DNA of 5,763 nucleotides from Ruminococcus sp. UBA3286 (lineage in GTDB: Bacteria; Bacillota; Clostridia; Oscillospirales; Ruminococcaceae). Below the pieces are notes generated by a model. It was not told the origin of the DNA, searched no databases, and saw only the letters and a list, made by a program, of their open reading frames with translations. The translations under genes were made by a program, and so were the position numbers. Below are positions 1 through 5,761 of the stretch, piece after piece. Within the stretch, counting starts at the first letter, position 1; each line of letters begins with the position of its first letter. The stretch covers positions 1 to 5,763 of the forward strand of contig DETO01000062.1 in the NCBI GenBank assembly GCA_002362135.1. The letters are read 5' to 3'.

Positions 1-96
1 CCGAACGTTGCAAGAAAAAAGAATATCAACACTGCTCTCAGCAATTCATTTGGATTCGGCGGGCATAATTCTACGCTGATTTTTGGAAAATATTAA
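1..96 (+). CDS. FabF-like beta-ketoacyl-ACP synthase, C-terminal fragment (5' end outside window)
   Basis: An open frame runs from base 1 to the TAA at 94-96 and encodes the last 31 residues of a condensing enzyme. It carries NSFGFGGHN (fragment residues 15-23), the C-terminal signature of KAS I/II enzymes. The GFGG turn contains the Phe that gates the acyl pocket in FabF. The protein ends STLIFGKY, as FabF proteins commonly do. The family performs decarboxylative Claisen condensation of malonyl-ACP with an enzyme-bound acyl group in the cytosol. The catalytic Cys and two His lie upstream and cannot be checked, so a catalytically dead chain-length-factor partner is not formally excluded. The next gene starts 30 nt downstream, so this is probably the same operon and the enzyme probably serves this pathway rather than housekeeping lipid synthesis (inference). 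Family assignment is strong; the specific role is not. Confidence 0.9.
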   Translation, partial: PNVARKKNINTALSNSFGFGGHNSTLIFGKY

Positions 97-110
97 AAAT
101 ATCGGTAATT

Positions 111-117
111 GAAAGGA
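111..117 (+). promoter_or_regulatory. Ribosome binding site that fixes the tautomerase start at 127
   Basis: GAAAGGA lies 9 nt before the ATG at 127. A longer reading from the TTG at 109 would place the start codon on this Shine-Dalgarno element itself and add six residues (MKGLKI) ahead of the Met-Pro. The ATG at 127 is therefore the better start. Confidence 0.8.
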
Positions 118-126
118 TTAAAAATT

Positions 127-495
127 ATGCCAATATGTCAGATGCAAACTAATTTTAAATGGGAATCGGACAAGCGCGCCGCTTTTCTTTCCGAAACTGC
201 GGAGGCCCTTTCGGAAATTCTCGAAAAGCCTCTGCCGGCTGTCATGATAATGATGACAAATGCCGATATGTATATGAATAAGTCGGAAGATACAGTATTT
301 TTCGCGGAATTCAGATATGTTAAAAATTTTGATTCTGTCGGCGAAAAAGCAGCATTCCTCGATGCTTTTGCAGATCGGATGCTATCTCTTATTCAAAAAT
401 ATACGCGAGTCGATCCATACCGAATTTATATGCAGTTTACCGAAATGCCGCGCGACGGAGCATGGCATTATGTTGAAAAAGGAGCAAAAAAATGA
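127..495 (+). CDS. MIF-like tautomerase-superfamily protein
   Basis: This encodes 122 residues starting MPICQMQTN. After Met removal Pro2 becomes the N-terminal proline, which is the catalytic base of the tautomerase superfamily. The best match I see is the MIF (macrophage migration inhibitory factor) branch rather than the ~60-residue 4-OT branch. The length is close to MIF (about 115), a Lys-Pro pair sits at 34-35 where MIF has Lys32-Pro33, and the C-terminal block RIYMQFTEM (99-107) with Trp113 parallels MIF's RVYINYYDM and following Trp. By this alignment MIF Tyr95 is kept as Tyr101, while Asn97 is replaced by Gln103. The MIF CxxC is absent. MIF proteins are trimers that tautomerise keto/enol substrates; no signal peptide is visible, so it should be cytosolic. 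It lies between a ketosynthase and a hydrolase, which suggests action on a beta-keto or enol intermediate (inference). Its stop overlaps the next start (ATGA, 492-495). Confidence 0.85.
   Translation: MPICQMQTNFKWESDKRAAFLSETAEALSEILEKPLPAVMIMMTNADMYMNKSEDTVFFAEFRYVKNFDSVGEKAAFLDAFADRMLSLIQKYTRVDPYRIYMQFTEMPRDGAWHYVEKGAKK
476..484 (+). promoter_or_regulatory. Ribosome binding site for the hydrolase, inside the tautomerase gene
   Basis: AAAAAGGAG ends 7 nt before the ATG at 492 and lies within the last codons of the tautomerase gene. Together with the ATGA overlap it supports both independent initiation and translational coupling of the two genes. Confidence 0.75.
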
Positions 496-1634
496 AGTGG
501 CGAATTCGCGATCTGCTTAACCCCGTAATGACGCGCTCTCTGCTTTACGGAACGAATCCGTTTGATATGGAATATGTTCTGAAAAGAATGGACGCTATCA
601 AAACAATGAGCGGCAAGGAAATCAAAAACGTATGGCTTGGCGAATGGTATGCAAAGGCTGATAAATACCACGCAATGGCTGAAGAATCCGTAACTCTCGG
701 CAATCGTATTTCCGCCTGCGCCTACAGCAAGTTGGAAACGCAATGCCATTATGCCTGCTATATGATCAATATGGACAATGTTGAAAAAAAGCAGTCGATC
801 TATGAAAAGCTTATGGAAAGCTATAAAATTTACCTGTCATACAAGAAAAATCGCACGGAATATGTTGAGATTCCGACCGCCAACAGCATTATGCCCGCTT
901 ATCTGCATTACCCCGATAACGGCGAAAAGGAGAATTATCCCTGCGTTATTACATATTCCGGAATCGGAAGCTGCAAGGAAGAACTTGAAATGCTTGCAGA
1001 ACCTCTTCTTCAGCGTGGTATTGCGGTTCTTGCAACGGATATGCCCGGAACAGGTTCGGCGCTTTTTCACCACGGCTTGAAATGCAACGCTCAGATGCTC
1101 GACCCTGCTTTCGACGCCGCTTTTGAATTTATTTCGAAGAGAGCGGATATAGATTCCTCGCGTATCGGAAATTTTGGATTGTGTATGGGCGGCGGTTATG
1201 CATTCCGCGCAACTGTAAAGCATCCGGAAATCAAGTGCTGTGCAAGCCTGTTTCCATTGTTCCTTAATATTGCCGATATGACTTCTATTCCGATATGGAT
1301 GAAGCGAGGCAAATGGTCGAATTTCCAGTATGGACTTGATATGACTCAGGAGAATGATAATTTCCTTGAGGGCATGAAAATACTTGAAGAAGGCTCTATT
1401 TCAGCAGATTTCCTCATGGTTTACAGCGAGGACGACAACTGGATGACTTCAGAAGCCTCCATATCGCTGTACGAAAAGGCGCTCGGCAATAAGGAAAAAA
1501 TTTTTGTTGACGAAAAGCCTGCATATGTTTCCGAAGAATCCATCATGCACGCGATGCCGGTAGGGGAGCAGTTTCATTGGATACAGCATAAAGCTGCCGA
1601 TTTTCTTGCCGCAAGACTTACTGAAAAGGAGTAA
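492..1634 (+). CDS. Alpha/beta hydrolase with N-terminal helical domain and apparent Cys nucleophile (FrsA/DHPON-hydrolase-like)
   Basis: This encodes 380 residues. Residues 1 to about 120 look helical and lack hydrolase motifs, as in the FrsA/Ayg1/2,6-dihydroxypseudooxynicotine hydrolase group, where an N-terminal domain covers the active site. The hydrolase core follows. The strand and turn CVITYSGIGS (151-160) would form the oxyanion side, and ATDMPGTGSA (181-190) matches the DxPGxGxS segment of that group. The nucleophile elbow is GLCMGGG (229-235), with Cys231 where most relatives have Ser. Candidate acids are Asp314/Asp315 after a hydrophobic strand (SADFLMVYS); the candidate His is His362, with His353 and His366 nearby. 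Relatives cleave esters or carbon-carbon bonds; dienelactone hydrolase also uses Cys in this fold. Release, Dieckmann-type cyclisation or retro-Claisen cleavage of a polyketide-like chain are the plausible roles here (inference). No signal peptide or membrane segment is seen. The next gene starts 3 nt after the stop. Confidence 0.83.
   Translation: MKWRIRDLLNPVMTRSLLYGTNPFDMEYVLKRMDAIKTMSGKEIKNVWLGEWYAKADKYHAMAEESVTLGNRISACAYSKLETQCHYACYMINMDNVEKKQSIYEKLMESYKIYLSYKKNRTEYVEIPTANSIMPAYLHYPDNGEKENYPCVITYSGIGSCKEELEMLAEPLLQRGIAVLATDMPGTGSALFHHGLKCNAQMLDPAFDAAFEFISKRADIDSSRIGNFGLCMGGGYAFRATVKHPEIKCCASLFPLFLNIADMTSIPIWMKRGKWSNFQYGLDMTQENDNFLEGMKILEEGSISADFLMVYSEDDNWMTSEASISLYEKALGNKEKIFVDEKPAYVSEESIMHAMPVGEQFHWIQHKAADFLAARLTEKE
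1626..1631 (+). promoter_or_regulatory. Ribosome binding site for the first ligase
   Basis: AAGGAG ends 6 nt before the ATG at 1638 and abuts the hydrolase stop codon at 1632-1634. The close packing supports cotranscription and efficient reinitiation. Confidence 0.75.
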
Positions 1635-1637
1635 AAT

Positions 1638-3203
1638 ATGCCTAAGACTTATTTTGATATTTTCAACGATAACGCCGAACGGAATCCGGATAAAATTCTT
1701 CTCTGCATAGACGATAATACCATAACCTACAGAGCGTTTATGAATGAGACTGCGCGTATCGCGTCAGGCATGAAAACTCTTGGGATCGGCGAAAACGATA
1801 AAGTTGGTCTTATCATGTCCAACAGCGTCGAGTGGTATGTTGTGTACTGGTCGGCTATTCGAATCGGCGCGCAGCCTGTCCCGATAGATCCTCAGAGCGG
1901 CGAAATGGAGCTTTCGCGTCTTATCCCTGCTTCCACCGTGAAAATTTGTTTTGCGGCTGAAAAATACAGAAATAATCACATTATACAGGTATTGTTGGAT
2001 TTGATTCCCGAAAAGCTGACTCTTGAAAAGGTTATCTGCTTTATGGATAAACTGCCTGAAAATGCGCCCGATTGCTTTATTACGGAAAGTGATTTCCGCA
2101 ATGGATTCTGCGGCGAAGAATGCAGTTGGTTCGTTCCCGAAGCCGATCACACGATGTCCCTTGCCTGCACATCAGGCAGCACGGGAATTCCGAAGATACT
2201 CTCTGTACCGTATTACGGATTTCTTGTTTCGCAGATGGATATGGGAAGTTACCTTAATTTTACATCTGACGACATAATGATGATAGGCATGACTCTGTAT
2301 CATCAGGGTGGATTTGGAATGGGACTCCAGATGACCTTGAAAGGCGGAACAGTTCTTTATCAGCCGCAGTTTCAGCCTGTAACGTTTCTTGAAACTGTTG
2401 AGAAATACCGAATTACAGTCATTCAGCTTACTTCGACGCTGGCTAAGGTTCTGCTTTCAACTCCGAATTTTGACAGCTATGATCTTTCAAGCGTTCGAAT
2501 CTGTTATTTTGCAGGCGAAGTTCTGCCAAAAGAACTTGCCGATATTTTCGTGAAAAAACTGAATATCCGCGTTATAAATATTATCGGTTCATCGGAGACT
2601 GCCACTATGGTTGTATGGGATTCCGCGCGCGACGGCGAAGTTGATCCAAGCGATTTCCGCAAATTGCCATTTACCGATGTTAAGGTTATAGACGCCAAGC
2701 AACAGGAAGTGCCGCTCGGAGAGGTGGGCGAATTATGCGTAAAAACGGACGCGGTCATAACTTCATATTTCGGAAATCCTGAATTATCCGCAGAAAAAAT
2801 AATCGCGGACGAATCGGACGGAAAACGTTGGTTCTGTACGGGAGATCTCGTTCAGCAGCAGGAGGACGGACGTCTGCGGTTTGCAGGCAGAAGCAAGCGA
2901 ATCATCAAGCGCGGCGGAAATCTCGTTCACGCCGAAGAAGTTGAAGCCTGCCTGCTCACTCACCCAGAAATCGCGGCGGCTGCCGTAACAGCCGAGGATC
3001 ACCCTGCTATCGGACAACAGATCGTGGCTTACATTCAGCCTGTCGGCGACAGCAGAATTACGCGCGGACAGATCGCTAAATATTTTGATGGCAAATTATC
3101 GGCTTACAAAGTTCCCGATAAGGTCGTGCCGGTTGAGGAAATACCAAAGGATATCGGCAAAATTCAATTTAAATATCTGAGAAAAAAGGAGTATACAAAA
3201 TGA
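1638..3203 (+). CDS. AMP-forming acyl ligase (acyl-CoA/acyl-ACP synthetase family), first copy
   Basis: This encodes 521 residues, a full-length member of the ANL adenylating superfamily (acyl-CoA synthetases, NRPS adenylation domains). Motifs in order are the P-loop TSGSTGIPK (178-186), an A4-like stretch with His222 (LYHQGG), GSSET (317-321), WFCTGDL (398-404), the hinge/A8 region GRSKRIIKRGG (417-427), and GKIQ (507-510) with Lys508 as the catalytic C-terminal lysine. The complete set argues for an active enzyme that makes an acyl-adenylate and transfers it to a thiol. The stop overlaps the start of the carrier protein gene (ATGA, 3200-3203), which suggests that the carrier's phosphopantetheine is the acceptor (inference); CoA is the alternative. 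One oddity is that Ile316 precedes GSSE, where most family members have an aromatic residue that stacks on adenine. The substrate acid cannot be read from the sequence. A short-to-medium fatty acid or an aryl acid are both possible. Confidence 0.9.
   Translation: MPKTYFDIFNDNAERNPDKILLCIDDNTITYRAFMNETARIASGMKTLGIGENDKVGLIMSNSVEWYVVYWSAIRIGAQPVPIDPQSGEMELSRLIPASTVKICFAAEKYRNNHIIQVLLDLIPEKLTLEKVICFMDKLPENAPDCFITESDFRNGFCGEECSWFVPEADHTMSLACTSGSTGIPKILSVPYYGFLVSQMDMGSYLNFTSDDIMMIGMTLYHQGGFGMGLQMTLKGGTVLYQPQFQPVTFLETVEKYRITVIQLTSTLAKVLLSTPNFDSYDLSSVRICYFAGEVLPKELADIFVKKLNIRVINIIGSSETATMVVWDSARDGEVDPSDFRKLPFTDVKVIDAKQQEVPLGEVGELCVKTDAVITSYFGNPELSAEKIIADESDGKRWFCTGDLVQQQEDGRLRFAGRSKRIIKRGGNLVHAEEVEACLLTHPEIAAAAVTAEDHPAIGQQIVAYIQPVGDSRITRGQIAKYFDGKLSAYKVPDKVVPVEEIPKDIGKIQFKYLRKKEYTK
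3186..3191 (+). promoter_or_regulatory. Ribosome binding site for the carrier protein, inside the ligase gene
   Basis: AAGGAG lies within the last codons of the ligase, 8 nt before the ATG at 3200. A carrier protein is usually needed in excess over its ligase, and a strong site of its own on top of the ATGA overlap would allow that. Confidence 0.7.
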
Positions 3204-3451
3204 ATAATTTATCATGGGAAGAATTCAAAAACGCAATTTCGGATTATGTAGGCGTAGAAGCCGACGAGATCACAGAAGAAACAGACGTTTACGAAGATCT
3301 TTATCTCGATTCGCTGGGCGTATTCGGACTTGGTACTCACATTACCGAAAATTTTCATCTTGAGCTGCCACTTTCTGCTGTTGCAACGGTAAGCAGAGTA
3401 GGCGAAATATTCCGTCTGCTTGTTGAACAGGGAACACCTTCGGAGGCGTAA
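3200..3451 (+). CDS. Acyl carrier protein
   Basis: This encodes 83 residues, a normal ACP length. The phosphopantetheine site is DSL (37-39) in YLDSLG, with Ser38 the attachment residue. The first half is strongly acidic (EADEITEETDVYEDL, 20-34), as in ACPs. The usual four-helix outline can be followed: helix I at about 5-17, a loop, helix II from Ser38, and a final helix from about 66. Helix II reads GVFGLGTHITENF (40-52) and is nearly uncharged at its start. Fatty-acid ACPs usually have acidic residues there (DSLDxVEL), so this is more likely a pathway-specific carrier than the housekeeping one. It needs a phosphopantetheinyl transferase, and none is in the window. Its neighbours are a ligase that overlaps it upstream and a type II thioesterase 8 nt downstream. 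It is the only carrier protein seen here and presumably the shared tether for the pathway (inference). Confidence 0.92.
   Translation: MNNLSWEEFKNAISDYVGVEADEITEETDVYEDLYLDSLGVFGLGTHITENFHLELPLSAVATVSRVGEIFRLLVEQGTPSEA
3442..3446 (+). promoter_or_regulatory. Ribosome binding site for the thioesterase, unusually far from the start
   Basis: GGAGG lies in the last codons of the carrier protein gene, 13 nt ahead of the ATG at 3460. The other genes here have spacings of about 5 to 9 nt, so initiation may be weaker. Low thioesterase expression relative to the carrier would suit an editing enzyme (inference). Confidence 0.5.
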
Positions 3452-3459
3452 TTTTAAAG

Positions 3460-4161
3460 ATGACGCTATTTTTTCTTCCCCATGCAGGAGGCTCGGCACG
3501 AAGTTATTGCAGCTGGAAACGCTATCTTCCGAAAGACTGGAATGTCGTACCGCTTGAACTGCGCGGCAGAGGCAGCCGCAGCAATGAGTTTTTTTGCGGA
3601 AATATACAGGAATGCGCCGCCGATCTGCTTGAAAAATACGGCGATCAGTTTAAGCAGCCGTATATAATATTTGGCCACAGCATGGGTACGATGCTTGCCA
3701 CGGAACTTACGAAGCAAATTTCCGAAAAAAGCCTCCCTTCGCCTGCTCACGTTTTTCTGTCAGGGCGCTGCGCAGTAGATAATGCATACGCGACTTTCCC
3801 AAAATTCAGCGAAAAATCGGACGAAGATATAATTTCATTTTTCCTTGAAAAGGGCTTGTTTATGGAAAAAACTCCTGCCAATGAAAAATTGTGGGAGATA
3901 ATGGCAAAAATTCTTTGCGCCGATGTCAGAATGACGGAAAATTACTATCTGTCCGCGGAGAATTTTCAATTTCCCTGCAATATCCACGTTTTTTACGGCA
4001 AGGACGATCCTTTTCTGCTGAATTGCGACATGGAGCATTGGTCGGCTTATACGCAGGGAAATTGCCGCGTGATCGCATATGAAGGAGGTCATTTCTACTG
4101 TAATGACGCGAAAGAAGAGATATGCCAAGAGATGATCACAGCCGTGAATAATTTGCGCTAA
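3460..4161 (+). CDS. Type II thioesterase (GrsT/SrfAD/RifR-like)
   Basis: This encodes 233 residues, typical for stand-alone editing thioesterases of NRPS/PKS systems. The start FFLPHAGGSA (4-13) is the characteristic N-terminal strand and oxyanion turn. PLELRGRGSR (31-40) matches the family's PxxLPGRxxR region, although LRGRG replaces the usual LPGRE. The nucleophile elbow is GHSMG (72-76) with Ser74. The acid is Asp182 or Asp183 in YGKDDPF (179-185), and the His is His211 in YEGGHFY (207-213), so the triad appears complete. These cytosolic enzymes hydrolyse misprimed or stalled acyl groups from carrier-protein phosphopantetheine, and some release the product. Its position directly after the only carrier protein fits either role. 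Its presence argues for a specialised-metabolite assembly line rather than primary lipid synthesis. The ribosome site GGAGG at 3442-3446 is 13 nt from the ATG, longer than for its neighbours, but the protein's N-terminus fits the family exactly at this Met. Confidence 0.92.
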   Translation: MTLFFLPHAGGSARSYCSWKRYLPKDWNVVPLELRGRGSRSNEFFCGNIQECAADLLEKYGDQFKQPYIIFGHSMGTMLATELTKQISEKSLPSPAHVFLSGRCAVDNAYATFPKFSEKSDEDIISFFLEKGLFMEKTPANEKLWEIMAKILCADVRMTENYYLSAENFQFPCNIHVFYGKDDPFLLNCDMEHWSAYTQGNCRVIAYEGGHFYCNDAKEEICQEMITAVNNLR

Positions 4162-4167
4162 AGAGGA
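4161..4167 (+). promoter_or_regulatory. Ribosome binding site for the second ligase
   Basis: AAGAGGA sits 5 nt before the ATG at 4173, starting on the last base of the thioesterase stop codon. It supports this start and the operon arrangement. Confidence 0.6.
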
Positions 4168-4172
4168 AAAAT

Positions 4173-5660
4173 ATGGAAAAAACAATATTGGAAGTAATCG
4201 CCGCTCATGCAAGGCGAATTCCCGAAAAAATCGCTCTTATCAGCGAAAACGAAACGCTTACTTACAAGAATTTATGGCAATCTATTCAAAACAGCGCGAA
4301 ATTTCTGCGCGCAAACGAACTGCATAAAGGCAAAAAAGTCGTTATCAAGGCTGCGCAAAATGCCAATTATCTGATAAGCTACTATGCAATTCAGCTGGCT
4401 GGCGGAATTCCCTGCTGTCTTGAAAAAAATACTCCCTCCGCAGCGGTTGTGCAGATCGCTGAAAAAGTTCATGCTGTGCTTGTGATTTCTGAAACGAATC
4501 TTCATACGGTTCAACTGGAGAAGAATATCCGTTTTCTATCTATGGATACCGTGCGAACGGCTGAAATTACTGCAAATGATAACTTGGTTCTTGGGTTTCC
4601 GAATGCTGAAGATACGCAGCTTTTGATGTTTACAACGGGAACAACAGGCGCTTCAAAAGGCGTGGAACTCACATTTCGCGCAATGCAGGCTTCTGAGGAA
4701 AAGATCATGCATTTTCTGGGAATGCAGGATTATGCGCAGAACGGCTTATTAGTTACTCCGACGCCGCTCAATCATGCAAAGGGTATATGGGAAACGGGCG
4801 GAATGCTTCGCTGCGGAGGCAGTATTTATCTGCTTCGAGGAATGCTCGATCTGAAAGCATATTTTGCGGCTCTTGATTATCCGTGTGAAAAATTGCTCTT
4901 GTCGCTCGTTCCTGCAAATCTTCGCCTGCTTTTATCTATGGTTCCCGACGAACTTGCGAAAAGAGCGGATAAGATCGGCGCGATTAAGCTTGGAACTGCT
5001 CCGCTTTTGGAATATGAAAAAAATCGGATTCTGGAAATTCTCCCGGATACCGCACTTCACAATCCTTACGGTTCGTCCGAGGGCGGAATACTCTGTTCGT
5101 ACCGCTTTGATCAATATTCAGGGCTGGAATTCTGCATTGGAAAACCGCTTCTTCACACGGAAGTTATCATAGTTGACGATGAGCGTAATCCCATAAAATC
5201 TTCTAAAAACAATATGGGAACGCTTGCTTTTCGCAGCAATTCCCTGATGAAGGGTTATTATGGCGAGCCGGGATTGACTTTGTCGATCATGCAAAACGGT
5301 ATAATTTACACGAATGATTACGGGTATATCGACGAAAACGGATTTGTTTACGTAAGGGGCAGGGCTGACGATGTTATAAATATCGGCGGTTTGAAGGTTG
5401 CTCCCGATGAAGTTGAGGCGGAAGCCATAGCGCTTGACGGCGTGGAAGATTGCATCTGTATCGCTGTGGAGGACGAATTTACGGGAAGCGGCTTGAAATT
5501 GCTGCTTGTTATGAAAGAAAAGGGGACGATGAACTCATCTGTTGTCCGCAAAAAGCTTTCAACCAAACTGGAAGCATACAAAATCCCGAAGCAATGCGAA
5601 GAAGTTGACAATATTTCCCGTATGTACAACGGTAAGCTTAACAGAAAAGCTTATCGATAA
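4173..5660 (+). CDS. AMP-forming acyl ligase / stand-alone adenylation enzyme, second copy
   Basis: This encodes 495 residues of the ANL superfamily, clearly divergent from the ligase at 1638-3203. Motifs are the P-loop TTGTTGASKG (154-163), an A4-like region PTPLNHAKG (196-204) with His201, YGSSEGG (299-305) with the expected aromatic residue, YTNDYG (379-384) where most members read TGD, VRGRADDVINIGG (394-406), and NGKLNR (486-491) with Lys488 as the catalytic lysine. The Asp of the TGD motif (Asp382), which binds the ribose hydroxyls, is kept, and the Gly is replaced by Asn381. It should form an acyl-adenylate. The acceptor may be the operon's carrier protein, CoA or a small nucleophile. 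A second ligase beside a single carrier suggests two different acids are activated, or that one ligase forms the final amide or thioester (inference). I see no insertion between the subdomains of the kind typical of fatty acyl-AMP ligases. It is the last gene before the terminator. Confidence 0.88.
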   Translation: MEKTILEVIAAHARRIPEKIALISENETLTYKNLWQSIQNSAKFLRANELHKGKKVVIKAAQNANYLISYYAIQLAGGIPCCLEKNTPSAAVVQIAEKVHAVLVISETNLHTVQLEKNIRFLSMDTVRTAEITANDNLVLGFPNAEDTQLLMFTTGTTGASKGVELTFRAMQASEEKIMHFLGMQDYAQNGLLVTPTPLNHAKGIWETGGMLRCGGSIYLLRGMLDLKAYFAALDYPCEKLLLSLVPANLRLLLSMVPDELAKRADKIGAIKLGTAPLLEYEKNRILEILPDTALHNPYGSSEGGILCSYRFDQYSGLEFCIGKPLLHTEVIIVDDERNPIKSSKNNMGTLAFRSNSLMKGYYGEPGLTLSIMQNGIIYTNDYGYIDENGFVYVRGRADDVINIGGLKVAPDEVEAEAIALDGVEDCICIAVEDEFTGSGLKLLLVMKEKGTMNSSVVRKKLSTKLEAYKIPKQCEEVDNISRMYNGKLNRKAYR

Positions 5661-5673
5661 GTAATTCTGATAC

Positions 5674-5702
5674 AAAAAAGCTTGCTTGATGCAGGCTTTT
5701 TT
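5674..5702 (+). terminator. Rho-independent terminator of the operon
   Basis: A 12-bp stem (5674-5685 with 5691-5702) closes a 5-nt TTGAT loop. The GC-containing upper part is GCTTGC pairing with GCAGGC, with one G-U wobble at 5682/5694. Below it are six A-T pairs, so the descending arm ends in six T. It starts 13 nt after the stop of the second ligase. The A tract on the other side means it could also act on transcription arriving from the right. Confidence 0.9.
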
Positions 5703-5715
5703 CTATATAAAAGTA

Positions 5716-5748
5716 GCTTGCCACGCAAAACACAAAAAAGTGACAAGC
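5716..5748. repeat. Imperfect inverted repeat in the post-operon spacer
   Basis: GCTTGCCAC (5716-5724) and GTGACAAGC (5740-5748) are reverse complements at 8 of 9 positions, with a 15-nt A-rich spacer. In RNA from the minus strand the odd position becomes a U-G wobble, giving a 9-bp stem followed by a moderately T-rich stretch. It could be part of a terminator for a convergent gene beyond the window, a protein-binding palindrome, or chance. Confidence 0.4.
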
Positions 5749-5761
5749 AAAATACAAAAAA
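5722..5761. repeat. Short direct repeat with 22-bp period at the window edge
   Basis: GCAAAACACAAAAAA (5725-5739) recurs as GCAAAATACAAAAAA (5747-5761), 14 of 15 identical, at a spacing of 22 bp. Extending three bases to the left (5722 and 5744) gives 16 of 18. The window ends just after the second copy, so this could be the first two units of a longer tandem array. Low complexity (A-rich) makes chance similarity a real alternative. Confidence 0.45.

Noticed and set aside
1..96. Chain-length-factor (inactive ketosynthase partner) for the first gene
   Set aside because: The tail keeps the standard FabF signature and nothing points to CLF. The deciding catalytic Cys is outside the window, so I kept the plain FabF-like call.
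97..126. Internal promoter between the ketosynthase and the tautomerase
   Set aside because: The 30-nt gap is A/T-rich but has no recognisable -35/-10 pair and is mostly taken up by the ribosome site.
837..1223. Minus-strand open frame of 128 codons inside the hydrolase gene
   Set aside because: It lies wholly opposite a gene with clear motifs, has no convincing ribosome site or family resemblance, and is the kind of shadow frame expected here. The same applies to minus-strand frames at 1764-2150 and 3835-4212.
3451..3462. An ATT start at 3451 for the thioesterase, better spaced from an upstream start signal
   Set aside because: GGAGG would then be only 4 nt away, ATT is a very rare start, and the family's N-terminus fits the ATG at 3460.
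4173..5660. Second ligase as a fatty acyl-AMP ligase (FAAL)
   Set aside because: At 495 residues with contiguous motifs I see no room for the extra insertion typical of FAALs. Acyl-ACP loading is still possible without it.
5716..5761. CRISPR array or transposon end at the right edge
   Set aside because: Two 15-nt A-rich copies with a 7-nt gap do not have CRISPR repeat/spacer proportions, and no transposase or target-site duplication is visible.
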